A DNA stretch of 64,000 nt from Schlesneria sp. DSM 10557 (lineage in GTDB: Bacteria; Planctomycetota; Planctomycetia; Planctomycetales; Planctomycetaceae): positions 4,340,001 to 4,404,000 of the forward strand of contig NZ_CP124747.1 in assembly GCF_041860085.1 (NCBI RefSeq), in the 5' to 3' direction. Positions 34,672-44,311 of this stretch are shown one piece after another. How positions within the stretch are numbered: position 1 is the stretch's first letter; every line of letters starts with the position of its first letter. Position numbers and translations under genes: made by a program. The notes below the pieces were generated by a model that ran no database searches, was not told where the DNA came from, and saw nothing but the letters and a program-made list of their open reading frames with translations.

Positions 34672-37600
34672 GTGTTTGCAATCCTCAGATGGATGTTCGT
34701 CCTGGTGCTGCTGATCGCAGTTGTGGGGGGCGGTGCGGCCTATTGCCTGTACATGCAGAGCGACGAAGGCTTGCGGCAGATGTCGTTGGAACAGCTCCAG
34801 TCCGTTTTTCCCAACGCGAAGCTGGATATCACGAAGGCCCAGTGGGACCTGATCGGCCGGGTCCATATGCATGGAGTGACGATTCAGCTGCCGGAAGATG
34901 ATGAAGAACGACCGAGTATCGAAATCCCCGAAGTCATCGCGACACTGGAATCCACCGCCCTCACGGATCTCAAGGATGTCGTGGTACAGAGTCTGCGAGT
35001 GATCAATCCCAAGGTGCGGGTCATCCGGCTACCAGCGGGTGAGTGGAATCTTCAGCAACTGAAGTATCAATCGACACCGGGAACCCCACTTCCCGATGTT
35101 GAGGTTGTCCACGGCACGATTCATGTCGAAATTCAGCTCACTGACCGACATCCACGGCGTCTGAAGCTGCAGAATTTTAACGTCACAGCGACTCCCCGGG
35201 ATGCCCGTCGACTTTCCATTCAGGTGGCGACGCTGCTTGAACCATCCGGCCCGCTGGCACTGGATGTGGAAGTCGATCTGGATGGGCCGAAATGGGAATG
35301 TGTCACGCGTGAAGCCTGGCAGGTCCCCGTCGATTCCGCGTTGCTGCACTTGCTGAGCGACATCTCGCCGGCGCTGGAAGGTCAGCTCGACAAGGCCAGC
35401 GACTGGATCGCGGGCGTGAAGGCAAAGCAGAAGACGGGGCAGCGAGCCGTTCCACCCGACGACGATCCTGAAGCGAACGATCCGGACTCGGATGACCGTC
35501 CGACTCCTCCCGAGTTCGGAGTGAACTTTGATTGTGATCTGACCTTCCGCATCGCGCAGGAAAGGCCCGGTGAAACACCTGTGTTCCGGGTCCTCGCGGC
35601 AATTCAGAACGGGCAGATCGAAAATGAACTGCTGCCTGTTCCGGTGCAGGATCTGCGTGGGAAAATTCTGGTCGATAACCGGCAGATTATTGTGAGTGAC
35701 TTTCAGGGATCCAACGGCGGCATGCAGGTGTCGTTCGACGGCGACATCATTCCCAGCAAGCCGACACAGGGATGTATCAAGCTGCGGGGGGTCGAACTGA
35801 CCGAGACGATTAAGCAGCGCCTTCCCGAGAATTTGCGTGAGATTATCCACAAGCTGGGGGTCACCGGGTTTTGCGATATTGATGCGAATCTGTCATTTGA
35901 ACGTGGTGTGTGGAAACACGATCTCGATCTACGGCTGTTCCGAGGCACCATCACGGACAAACGGTTTCCCGTGACTGTTCGCAATGTCGAAGGAGAGCTC
36001 CATTGCCAGAATCATCTGGTGACGTTCAACGGGATGGGGAAATACGCCGGTCAACCAGTCGTTGTAACCGGAACGATCAAAAACCCGGGGCCGGAACATC
36101 AGGCCGAGATTATTCTGAAGAGCAAGAATCTGCCCCTCGATGATGAATCGATTGCCGCCTGTCCCCCGGACGTCAAGCGGACGATTGAGGCCCTTAAACT
36201 CACCGGGCGTCACGACGTTTCGTTGAAGCTGACGAAAGCAGCCGGGGTCGGGCAGAAATACAAACCGGAACTGATCGACCGGATTTACAACGGTAGTTTG
36301 AACTTTCGCGGATTCCCCGTCCTGGTGACACAGTTACAGGGAAATCTCAAATGGAATGGCGACGAAGTTGTCTTCACCCAGGTCACAGGTATGCACGAAG
36401 GTGCCTCCCTGGCCGCCGAAGGAACTTTCAACTGCCGGCCCGGGGCACGCAAGCTGGATCTGAGGATCGACGCGAAAGACGCCACCTTTTATCGATCTCT
36501 GAAGGCGGCCCTTCCCGCGCAGCTTCGCAAGGTTTGGGATGACTTCCAGCCGCAGGGCTATTTCGACGCGACCACCAAAGTTTCGTGGGTACCAGGCGGT
36601 CAGTGCGTCGTCATCCTTCCGACAGTGAAAGTCCGCAATGGCGAAGTCAACATCGCCAGTTTTCCGTGGGCCCTCAAGAATCTGAACGGTGAGTTCTCGT
36701 TCAACACCGAGCCCGGGAAGCTGGAGATCAAGAACTTCCAGACCGAACATGATGAAACCCGAATCGCGGGTCAGGGAATGGGCTGGTTCGCGAATCAGAA
36801 ACCGTGGCAGCTCAAGTTCAATAATCTGACTGTAGATCATCTGATTCCCAACGCAACGTTCCGGAATGCGTTACCGGCAGGCGTTAAAAAGGTCTACGAT
36901 GTCCTGCGTCCGACGGGTGATTTTTCGTTCTCCGGGCCGGTCGAGTTCTTCTCGCCCCCTCGTGGCGGGGAGGGAATTGGTGCCACGTGGGATCTGACGA
37001 CGGAACTTTCGAGTTGTGCCATCAATACGGGAACGCGCGTCGATGACATTAGCGGGATCGTTTATCTGAAAGGTCGTTGGGACGGCGTTCAGGCCGATCT
37101 GGACGGCGAGCTGGATCTGAATTCGGTGTCGGTCTTTCGCCAGGATGCCCGTCGGGCGTACAAAGTCCTGGACGTTCGCGGCCCCTTCGCCTACCACGGT
37201 AAAGAGTTCGTGGCAGGCTCAAAACTTGCGCTGCCGCGAGGCAAAATTCCTCCGGCACCTCAGGACCGCATCCGTGGAAAAGCGATCGGCGGAACCATCT
37301 TCGTCGACGCGGCAGTCGATCTCGAAGAGGACGAGCCGGGATACAAGGTCTACATCGAACTCGACAAAGGTTTGCTCGAGCAGTACGCGAAGCAATACCT
37401 TACGGGGAATGCCAGCCTGGCCGGGATGATGAATGGCTGGATCTTCCTGTACGGCCGCGGCACTGATCCGCAGGAAACGATGAAAGGGGAAGGAAAGCTG
37501 CGAATCGCCCCGGCGGCTCTTTACGAACTGCCCCTGTTCGTGCAGATGTTCCAGATGCCTCAACTACGGGTCCCGGACAGAACGGCATTTGCGCAGGCTG

Positions 37601-37962
37601 ACCTGCGATACACCGTCAGTAACGGTCGTTTCGACTTTCAGTCGATCGATCTACTGGGGGATGCGATGAGCCTGCGAGGGCGAGGCTATGTTCGGTTTGA
37701 TGGCGGACTGGCCCTCGACTTTGGATCTTTGCCGGGGCGTGGTCCGCGCAGGATGCTGCAGAGTCTGTTCATGGGAGGAGACTGGGTTGCCATTCGCGTT
37801 TCAGGCAACGTCAGCAACCCCACCGTCAAATATGTGCCGTTCCCCGAAGTGGATGAGGCCTGGAGACAGTTTCTCGGCTCGTTCAATCCGCTCCAGGCGA
37901 CGGGAGGGGGATCGCAACCGATTCCTCGAACGGGTAACAATCCGGGTGAGCCCGCTCGATAA
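34672..37962 (+). CDS. AsmA/TamB-like large envelope protein
   Basis: 1096 residues from GTG 34672, 14 bases after the GT39-like gene. One N-terminal membrane anchor (residues ~6-27). The rest is long beta-rich repeats of the type 'NGQIENELLPVPVQDLRGKILVDNRQIIVSDFQGSNGGMQVSFDGDI', that is, strand pairs with Asn/Gly turns, as in AsmA-like proteins. These form bridges between inner and outer membrane and are linked to phospholipid transport in E. coli (TamB, YhdP, YdbH). The late segment 'AGMMNGWIFLYGRGTD...MKGEGKLRIAPAALYELPLF' resembles the DUF3971/AsmA C-terminal pattern. No catalytic role is expected. Confidence 0.75.
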   Translation: MFAILRWMFVLVLLIAVVGGGAAYCLYMQSDEGLRQMSLEQLQSVFPNAKLDITKAQWDLIGRVHMHGVTIQLPEDDEERPSIEIPEVIATLESTALTDLKDVVVQSLRVINPKVRVIRLPAGEWNLQQLKYQSTPGTPLPDVEVVHGTIHVEIQLTDRHPRRLKLQNFNVTATPRDARRLSIQVATLLEPSGPLALDVEVDLDGPKWECVTREAWQVPVDSALLHLLSDISPALEGQLDKASDWIAGVKAKQKTGQRAVPPDDDPEANDPDSDDRPTPPEFGVNFDCDLTFRIAQERPGETPVFRVLAAIQNGQIENELLPVPVQDLRGKILVDNRQIIVSDFQGSNGGMQVSFDGDIIPSKPTQGCIKLRGVELTETIKQRLPENLREIIHKLGVTGFCDIDANLSFERGVWKHDLDLRLFRGTITDKRFPVTVRNVEGELHCQNHLVTFNGMGKYAGQPVVVTGTIKNPGPEHQAEIILKSKNLPLDDESIAACPPDVKRTIEALKLTGRHDVSLKLTKAAGVGQKYKPELIDRIYNGSLNFRGFPVLVTQLQGNLKWNGDEVVFTQVTGMHEGASLAAEGTFNCRPGARKLDLRIDAKDATFYRSLKAALPAQLRKVWDDFQPQGYFDATTKVSWVPGGQCVVILPTVKVRNGEVNIASFPWALKNLNGEFSFNTEPGKLEIKNFQTEHDETRIAGQGMGWFANQKPWQLKFNNLTVDHLIPNATFRNALPAGVKKVYDVLRPTGDFSFSGPVEFFSPPRGGEGIGATWDLTTELSSCAINTGTRVDDISGIVYLKGRWDGVQADLDGELDLNSVSVFRQDARRAYKVLDVRGPFAYHGKEFVAGSKLALPRGKIPPAPQDRIRGKAIGGTIFVDAAVDLEEDEPGYKVYIELDKGLLEQYAKQYLTGNASLAGMMNGWIFLYGRGTDPQETMKGEGKLRIAPAALYELPLFVQMFQMPQLRVPDRTAFAQADLRYTVSNGRFDFQSIDLLGDAMSLRGRGYVRFDGGLALDFGSLPGRGPRRMLQSLFMGGDWVAIRVSGNVSNPTVKYVPFPEVDEAWRQFLGSFNPLQATGGGSQPIPRTGNNPGEPAR

Positions 37963-37982
37963 GGACATTTGAGTCAGACGTA

Positions 37983-38765
37983 TCAGCCGCCGCAGCAGGC
38001 CAGTGGTCGATGCCCCGAGGCGGGAGTCGATTCGCAATTGGGCGTCTTGGCCAGCTGTAGTGAGTCCATTTCCCGGTCGAGGACTTCCTGGTAGTAGGCC
38101 AGTCGCTTCGCAGCGATGTCCAGAGAACCACCGAAGGATCGTTCTTCTTCCAGATAGACCAGCGGAACGGCGAATTCCACAATCTTCATCTTCTGTGCGG
38201 CTGCCTGCACCCACAGTTGCAGCGGCATCGCATAGCCCAGTTCTGTGATCCGGAATCGGGCCAGGCAATCGACTCGATACGCCTTGAACCCGCAGAAGGC
38301 GTCCGTCAGATTCAGGCCGAACTGATGATTCAGCCATTCCGTAATCTGAATGTTGATACGTCGGCGTTCAATCGGCGGCTGGCTGGCGCCATCAAAAACC
38401 TTGAGGTATCGACTGCCGGAAACAATGTCTGCGGGGCAGTCCTGCTGATTAAATAACGCCGCCGCGAGTTCAGGAATCAGCACCGGTTGATGCTGGCCAT
38501 CGCAATCGATCGTGACCAGCGCGTCATATTGACCGGCAAGGGCATAGGTGAATGCGGTTCGAAGTGCGGCGCCGTAGCCCTGATTCTGCTGATGCCGAAT
38601 GACGTGCACGCCTTCGATCGTTTTCAGCAATTCAGGGGTGTTGTCAGAAGAACCGTCGTCGACGACCAGGATGTCATTGGAGTACTTTCGTACCTCAGCA
38701 AGGACTTCCACGACGTGGCGTTCTTCATTGAAAACAGGCAACGCCGTCAAAACACGCAGGGACAT
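37983..38765 (-). CDS. GT2-family glycosyltransferase (DPM1/polyprenol phosphate type)
   Basis: 260 residues. 'LTALPVFNEERHVVEVL' opens the GT-A fold, DDGSSDNT is at 36-43, and DCDGQHQP at 87-94 holds the DxD that binds metal and nucleotide sugar. This is the form of dolichol- or polyprenol-phosphate mannose/glucose synthases. 'SGSRYLKVFDGASQPPIERRRINIQITEWLNHQFGLNLTDAFCGFKAYRV' continues as in DPM1. No C-terminal membrane helices, so a soluble or peripheral enzyme. It may supply the GT39-like enzyme just upstream. It converges on the AsmA-like gene with 20 bases between. Confidence 0.9.
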   Translation of the reverse strand: MSLRVLTALPVFNEERHVVEVLAEVRKYSNDILVVDDGSSDNTPELLKTIEGVHVIRHQQNQGYGAALRTAFTYALAGQYDALVTIDCDGQHQPVLIPELAAALFNQQDCPADIVSGSRYLKVFDGASQPPIERRRINIQITEWLNHQFGLNLTDAFCGFKAYRVDCLARFRITELGYAMPLQLWVQAAAQKMKIVEFAVPLVYLEEERSFGGSLDIAAKRLAYYQEVLDREMDSLQLAKTPNCESTPASGHRPLACCGG

Positions 38766-39115
38766 ATGCGACTCCTCGACAGAACAATTGAGCCTCGGTC
38801 AGCTTCCCTGCGCCGGTTGCTGATTCTAGATCGCAGCAACCAAGAGTCAAACCGGAGATCGTCGCCAAACGCTGTCGCACCCCCCTGAGACGTGAGATCG
38901 GGCGGTTCAATGCTTGCAATTCTCAGGCCCATCTGAATCGGAAAACTCGGCCCAATTCCCTTTCCTGCGGACGAAGTCTCGGATGTGAACGATTCTGAGC
39001 TTTGCCGTAATCCGCAGTCGGACAACGAGTTCGGCTAACCGTATGCGGGGTTCAATCGAAATTCGTTTCCCGGGGAGAACGAAATTTCCTGAAAAGGGGG
39101 CGATTATTGACGTCA
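38766..39115 (-). other. Intergenic region downstream of the VWA gene
   Basis: 350 bases. Only the hairpin at 39058-39088 stands out; no small gene or RNA is recognised. Confidence 0.35.
39058..39088 (-). terminator. Hairpin downstream of the VWA gene
   Basis: GAAATTCGTT (39058-39067) pairs with AACGAAATTTC (39078-39088) with one bulged base, around a GC-rich loop. It lies about 30 bases past the minus-strand stop. Confidence 0.45.
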
Positions 39116-41257
39116 TCATGCCGTCGGGGACGTTTGGATCCCCGCCTGAACTGCTCGACTGCGGGACCAACCACTGGCGAGCGTTTCGATCAGCAGCAGG
39201 ACGATTACGGCCAGCAGCACCCGTTGCCAGAGTTTCTGCGAGTTCTCAAGCTCGACCAGTTGCAATTGCTGCTCGCGCTGTCGTTTTGCTGCGGGATCTT
39301 CAGCACGCTGTCGGCCGCTGAGTGCCAGTCCGAACCCTTCCAGTTGTTCCACATTCAGAGGGGACGTACGGCTTTCCTCGGGTGCAAGATTCACGGCGAC
39401 CTGTTCGGCCCGGCCTGGAACGATGAGTGTGTACAGGCCCGGCGTCGGTGTCTGAGAGAATGGTTCTTCCATCGGCAGCGAGTCGATTTCGGTTCCGTCC
39501 GGAAGCTGGACTCGTCCACCCGTGGCCGACTCCGCACGTGATGTGCTGGGCCAAGCCAGCGCACTGCCCACAATTTGATTTCCAGACCGCGCAGTGATTC
39601 CGCTCGAATGCTCGAGTAATCGAAACATGAGCATCGGAAATTTTGACGAACGAGCGAACTGGCTGTCGGCAGGCTGCCATCCCGCAGCAAACACAATCAC
39701 TTTCCCTTGCTGGGCCGGGAACTCGACGATCGCCGGATCTCCATCATCAAAACGGGCGAGAACCCGGTCACGGTTTTCGGTATCCCTCGGATGGTCGTCG
39801 CCCGACTTCGGTGCCGCTTCCTTCAATCCTCTCAGTTGGCGATGCTTCCAGAAGCGAATCCCGGTGAAGTCACTGAACTGTGCTTCGGCGAACGGGGCGA
39901 AGAGCGGGTTCTCGAAATCAATCTCACCCAGCATGGCATACTTGGAAACGTTCGCTTCAGACACGAGTAGATCGTCTCGGCCGCACAGCGCCAGACACCC
40001 CAGCATTCCCTCGGGCGTCGGTGAAACGATCAGTACAGTCCCACCCTGGCTGAGATGCCGGTTGATCAATCCCTTCGTCTGGGGATCAGGGTCGGTCAAA
40101 ACGACGAGTGCCGGTTGCGAATCAGCCGAGGCCAGATTGGCAGAGTCGGGCTCCCGCAGCTCAATCTGAATTTGTTTCGATGCGGAAAACAGGCGATCGA
40201 GGTAGAAGCGGGCTCCCGTGGTGTCGTCCGGCTTTTCCGAGCCGCAGTACAGGACGAGCCGGGTTTCGGGTGTCCGGTTTGCAAAGACAACCCGATTGTC
40301 GAAGTCGTCATCGTCACCCGACAGCACGACCGAAGTGGCGGCGATGCCGGCGGGAAGTTTGGGTGGGACGATGATACGACTCTGGCCGGGGGGGACGTAG
40401 ACCGGAAGTTCGGGGGATTGGGGCGTGTCCCACCTGATCACAAACTGCTCTTTCTGTGAGTCGTTGGCGTTCGTGACCCGGACCCGCAGGACGTCGTCAG
40501 CCCCTTCTTGATTCGGTTCCACCACTTGCAAACCGGCATTCGAGGGGGATGTCGGGCGGGCAATGATCAGTTCTAACGAGAGATCGTCGGGCCACTCATA
40601 ACCCTGCAGCGATACCGTCTCTGCACCACTTTGCAGGTCGCTTGCGAGACAGATTTTCTGAGTGATGGGCCGGGAGAATTCGGTCTGCACTTCCTGCAAA
40701 CGGCTGGCGACTTCGACAAGGGCTTCACCGAGGCGGGTGGCTTCCCACGTGGGTCTCAGTTCCCTGAGTCGTGACAGGATCATCTCTCGGGCGGCAGCAG
40801 GTTCCAGCGACTTGAGTTCTGCGAAATCGGCGACGGGTACCATGTTCCGGTCGAATCGGTACAGTGCCACGCGCGTCTGCGGCGGAACCGTGTTCAGTCG
40901 CTCTTCGATCTGCCGGATCAGGTCATTCCAGACCCCTTCCCTGCGCATACTGGCACTGGTGTCGACGAGAATCGCGAGTTGCTGCTCCTGACTCCCCTGC
41001 TCTGGCTCGCTGATCGGGACTCGCCACAGCGGTCGAGTGAACGCGAATGCCAGCAGCGCCAGCGCGGCCACACGCAGCAGCATCAGTAACCAGTTCTCGA
41101 TCCGGCTGCGGCTGGTGATGCGGGGGGGTGAGGGCGAGAGAAACATCAACGTGGAAAAAGGACGCTCACCCCGTGGCATGCGCCGCCACATATGAAAGAT
41201 CACCGGACCAGCGGCTGCCAGTGCACCCAGCCAATACAACGAATAAAGCCACGTCAT
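39116..41257 (-). CDS. BatA-domain and VWA-domain membrane protein
   Basis: 713 residues. The N-terminal BatA helix pair is at residues 4-20 and ~55-78 ('ENWLLMLLRVAALALLAFAFTRPLW'). The VWA domain begins 'QLAILVDTSASMRREG' with the MIDAS DxSxS at 99-103. It then passes through a long beta-rich segment and a DUF4159- or glutamine-amidotransferase-like part ('ALVVLTDPDPQTKGLINRHLSQGGTVLIVSP') and ends in one membrane helix near 675-695. BatA-type proteins pair with MoxR ATPases, but none is present in this window. Probably a periplasmic stress or complex-assembly factor. Confidence 0.85.
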   Translation of the reverse strand: MTWLYSLYWLGALAAAGPVIFHMWRRMPRGERPFSTLMFLSPSPPRITSRSRIENWLLMLLRVAALALLAFAFTRPLWRVPISEPEQGSQEQQLAILVDTSASMRREGVWNDLIRQIEERLNTVPPQTRVALYRFDRNMVPVADFAELKSLEPAAAREMILSRLRELRPTWEATRLGEALVEVASRLQEVQTEFSRPITQKICLASDLQSGAETVSLQGYEWPDDLSLELIIARPTSPSNAGLQVVEPNQEGADDVLRVRVTNANDSQKEQFVIRWDTPQSPELPVYVPPGQSRIIVPPKLPAGIAATSVVLSGDDDDFDNRVVFANRTPETRLVLYCGSEKPDDTTGARFYLDRLFSASKQIQIELREPDSANLASADSQPALVVLTDPDPQTKGLINRHLSQGGTVLIVSPTPEGMLGCLALCGRDDLLVSEANVSKYAMLGEIDFENPLFAPFAEAQFSDFTGIRFWKHRQLRGLKEAAPKSGDDHPRDTENRDRVLARFDDGDPAIVEFPAQQGKVIVFAAGWQPADSQFARSSKFPMLMFRLLEHSSGITARSGNQIVGSALAWPSTSRAESATGGRVQLPDGTEIDSLPMEEPFSQTPTPGLYTLIVPGRAEQVAVNLAPEESRTSPLNVEQLEGFGLALSGRQRAEDPAAKRQREQQLQLVELENSQKLWQRVLLAVIVLLLIETLASGWSRSRAVQAGIQTSPTA

Positions 41258-41517
41258 GAAAGAACCACCGTCTCAATCCCGTGTTCGTACAGGTCCCGAA
41301 ATCATCCACCGTCATCATAGCTGGGCGACACGACTCGCCCCAGTCGATGGCCCAACTTTACGCAAGGAAGGGACGCTAAGTCGCCAGTGGCGGGTTGTTC
41401 GAATCGGCGGGACGAAGTGAGCACGCCACAGGTTGGAAAGACCTGCGACGTCGACAGGCCTCACTCCAAAGTCGCGTCCACACGCAGCACACGCAGCCCG
41501 ATTGACGTGGCGGCCAT

Positions 41518-41526
41518 CATTCCGAT
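41518..41526 (+). repeat. Target-site duplication, left copy (ISKra4-type)
   Basis: CATTCCGAT; identical copy at 43292-43300. Confidence 0.88.
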
Positions 41527-43291
41527 GGGTGCATGTCAGCTTCTGTTTTTGTGGATCGCGAGTTTTGGAGTTTTGGGTGGTCTGGTAAAGGGGTTGCCCG
41601 TTCGCTGGTCGAGGTGTCGAGAGAGACGGTCGTCTTCGGAAAGGCCAGCGGCTCGGATTTGCAGAATCGCTTCGGCGCCTTGCGGGTCGTTCCACCACAT
41701 TTCCGTCCCTTTGACCCTGTAGTTCATTTCCTTCACGAGTGACTCCATCCAAGCCGTCGTGACCGGTAGACCTTGTTGACGGTACTGATCGTATTGCATT
41801 CGGGAGCGATTGTTTTCGAGGTAATGGATCGATTTCGCCAAGAGGGTCCGTGGGTCCTGATCGTGGATCTCTTCAGGAGGTTCTCCTAATTTCGTTTGCC
41901 AGACACGCATTTCGTCCAGCACTTGGCCGATGTCACCCTGCCAGCAACCCCGCATCCAGACCAGATATTGGCTCCAAGCATTGGATGGCGAATCAGGGTG
42001 GAGCGCTTTGGCGCTCATAAACACGTAACTGAGTGCGTGAATGAAGTCGAGGATCGGCGTAAACTCGCTGAAGCGTTCTTTCCAGATCGACCAATTCCAG
42101 GACAGGCCATCCCCCAGAAAAGCTTTGCCAGCGGCGGCGGGGAACTGCCGTCGCTTTGCTTCCCGTTGCATCTGTTTGCCGAACTCTCTGGAGTCAGCCA
42201 TGCTCGCCAGCACGGTGCGGACCAGGCGTTTCGGTCGCCAATCCAGGGCCATGGTTGTCAGAGGATCTTCCCGATGGATCGTTGTGTCAGCGGACAGGGC
42301 CTCCTGCAGAACGGGAGCAGCGACTGACAATGCCTCCGTTTCCACTAATTTCGCGACGTGCTGCGGATCACAGAAGCACTCGGGGGGATTGGGCTGGGGA
42401 TCCTCTGCGAACGTCTGGCGATGAGCGCGAATCAGACAGGCGACCTTCGTCTCACGCCAACCTTCCCCCACAGGGTGAACACCCGGACCGCGCCCCGGAT
42501 GACGACACCGAATACGTCCGCCGTCACATTCAATGATCGCTAACTCGGGGGGCAAATCACCTCGCAGCGCCAACGCGTTATCGGTTTTCGGATCGGCGTC
42601 ACGACGTTCCGCCAGTTCGCCGCCGATCTCATGAACGACTCGTTCAACCGTCTTAATCGAGACGCCCACATCGGCTTCAGCCAACACGATCACCGCCCGT
42701 TTGTAGGAACGGGTCTCACCTGACAGGATGGCGATTTTTCGGACGACTTTCGGCGTCAACTCGCGAGCGTGAAGTCCCAGACGTTCCCGTAGGGGGGAAA
42801 AAATCCCGCCGACACGCAGGACAGTGACCAACGAGTTCTTGAAGGTCGACACGACCATCGCCAGACAAAACGCGTCTTGAGGCGACTTCAAGAGTGCACC
42901 GCGTTCCGCACGCCGGGCATTTCGATGAGGGGGGATGCGACGCAACCACCTCATTGACCATTTGCTGCTGCACCATCCGGCTTAAGAGTTGTCCCAGTTC
43001 ATGAGCCGCATTCTCGATCAGCACGTAATGCGGGACCCCTGTCTTGGGAAGACGACCTTCGGCTTGATCGAGCTCAACCTTCAGCTCAGCCGCTCGCTTC
43101 ATCACCGCAGATAATTCCGATTGCAGTCCGCTGACATCGCCATCCATGGCGCAGCCTCCTTCCGACAAACGAAGTCACTCCAAACAACCAACTCACTACC
43201 AGCTTACCAAAAATCATCAAAATCTTGGAATTGACCTTCGAAGACATTTTCGCGCACAGCCACACAACCCAACAAAAGCTGGCATGCACCC
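41527..43291 (-). mobile_element. ISKra4-type insertion sequence with 9-bp target duplication
   Basis: The ends are inverted repeats of 21 bases that match at 19: 41527-41547 and 43271-43291, both starting GGGTGCATG from outside. Each end is bordered by the same nine bases, CATTCCGAT (41518-41526 and 43292-43300), so the insertion can be placed to the base. Length is 1765 bp. GGG ends and a 9-bp duplication fit the ISKra4 group, as does the single transposase on the minus strand. It lies between the VWA gene and the sugar isomerase gene and breaks no clearly recognised gene. Confidence 0.88.
41536..43147 (-). pseudogene. ISKra4-type transposase, split by a one-base frameshift
   Basis: The start is ATG 43147 with GGAGG eight bases upstream. 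The first frame runs to a stop at 42716 and carries the N-terminal zinc motif 'CPACGTRC' and 'HCPACRRDFFP'. The second frame, ending at 41536, continues with 'LRERLGLHARELTPKVVRK' and the DDE part ('IIECDGGRIR', 'FLGDGLSW'). The switch falls in a T6C6 run on the minus strand (42792-42803). Removing one C gives 'RRDFFPLRERLGL' and a single 537-codon frame of 1611 bases. The second frame lies +1 to the first. It may be inactive, rescued by slippage on the run, or a sequencing error. Confidence 0.8.
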
Positions 43292-43300
43292 CATTCCGAT
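43292..43300 (+). repeat. Target-site duplication, right copy (ISKra4-type)
   Basis: CATTCCGAT; identical to 41518-41526. Confidence 0.88.
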
Positions 43301-43408
43301 TGAGGAGCGTCTTTTCCGTTGACTCGCGAGCCACTATTCTGGGCTCGCGAACCTGCCGGGGCGGCTCTCTGTTCCGCCGCACGCTGTCGCTTTCCCAGCC
43401 TTCTCATC

Positions 43409-44260
43409 ATGAAATCCTGCACCATGCGTCTTGGATATAACACGAACGGCACGACCGGACATCGCTGGGACCAGGCCATCGAACTAATGGCCGAAATGGG
43501 TTACCGGTCCGTCGCTCTGACGGTTGACCATTACTGTCTCAATCCGTTCTCACCGGATCTTGCCGGGGAAATCTCACGGATGCGCACGGTCCTGGACCGA
43601 TTCGAGATGGCGTCTGTCATCGAAACAGGAGCGCGGTTCCTGCTGGATCCCCGCCAGAAACATGAACCGACACTGGTGTCGGCGGCCCCCGAGGGACGCG
43701 CCGTTCGTGTCAACTTTCTCAAGCGGTGTGTCGAGATTGCCAAAGAACTGAATTCCGAAGCAGTCTCGTTCTGGGGTGGTGTTGTGCGCGATGCTGCGGC
43801 GCCGGAAGAGACGATGCAGCGGCTGGCGGCGGGATGCCGTCAGGTGCTGGACTTCGCGGAACCGCTTGGGGTGAAGCTGGCGTTTGAACCCGAACCCGGA
43901 ATGCGAATCCAGACGTTTGATGACTACCGCGAGCTACTGACGCTTGTCGATGGACCGGGATTCGGCTTAACGGTCGATATTGGTCACGTGCACTGTCTGG
44001 AACCTTTGCCGATCTCGAGTTATCTCACAGCCTGGCGAGACCGCATCTATACGATTCACATCGAGGACATGTGCCGGGGAGTGCACGATCACCTTCGCTT
44101 TGGCGAAGGGACCATCGACTTCGTTCCCGTGATGCAGACACTGAAGGAGATCGAGTACTCCGGCAGTGTGAACGTCGAACTGAGTCGTCACAGTCACATG
44201 GCCCCCGAGGTGATGCGGGAATCGTACGAATTTTTGCGGGACTTTTTCGAGGTCCGCTGA
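43409..44260 (+). CDS. Sugar phosphate isomerase/epimerase, TIM-barrel (AP endonuclease 2 family)
   Basis: 283 residues from ATG 43409. The barrel is seen in 'MRLGYNTNGTTGHRWDQAIELMAEMGYRSVALT', 'VKLAFEPEPGMRIQTFDDYRELL' (metal-ligand Glu), 'FGLTVDIGHVHCLEP' (Asp and His), 'IYTIHIEDMCRG' and 'GSVNVELSRHSH' (Glu). These positions correspond to the divalent-metal site of xylose-isomerase-like barrels. It resembles the isomerase coded beside Ebo-type genes in planctomycetes, and the window also has eboE, but 18 kb away. Substrate unknown. Confidence 0.82.
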   Translation: MKSCTMRLGYNTNGTTGHRWDQAIELMAEMGYRSVALTVDHYCLNPFSPDLAGEISRMRTVLDRFEMASVIETGARFLLDPRQKHEPTLVSAAPEGRAVRVNFLKRCVEIAKELNSEAVSFWGGVVRDAAAPEETMQRLAAGCRQVLDFAEPLGVKLAFEPEPGMRIQTFDDYRELLTLVDGPGFGLTVDIGHVHCLEPLPISSYLTAWRDRIYTIHIEDMCRGVHDHLRFGEGTIDFVPVMQTLKEIEYSGSVNVELSRHSHMAPEVMRESYEFLRDFFEVR

Positions 44261-44311
44261 ACTGTGTCATAAACTTGAAATGCGGCCTAGTTTCCAAGGA
44301 CGACGGGACTG

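Noticed and set aside
41380..41420. tRNA-like T-arm (TTCGAAT) left of the ISKra4-type element
   Set aside because: The flanking five-base arms do not pair and no anticodon or acceptor stem can be built.
42792..42803. Programmed -1 frameshift in the ISKra4-type transposase
   Set aside because: T TTT TTC has the look of a -1 site, but the downstream frame is +1 relative to the first, so a -1 slip would not reach it.
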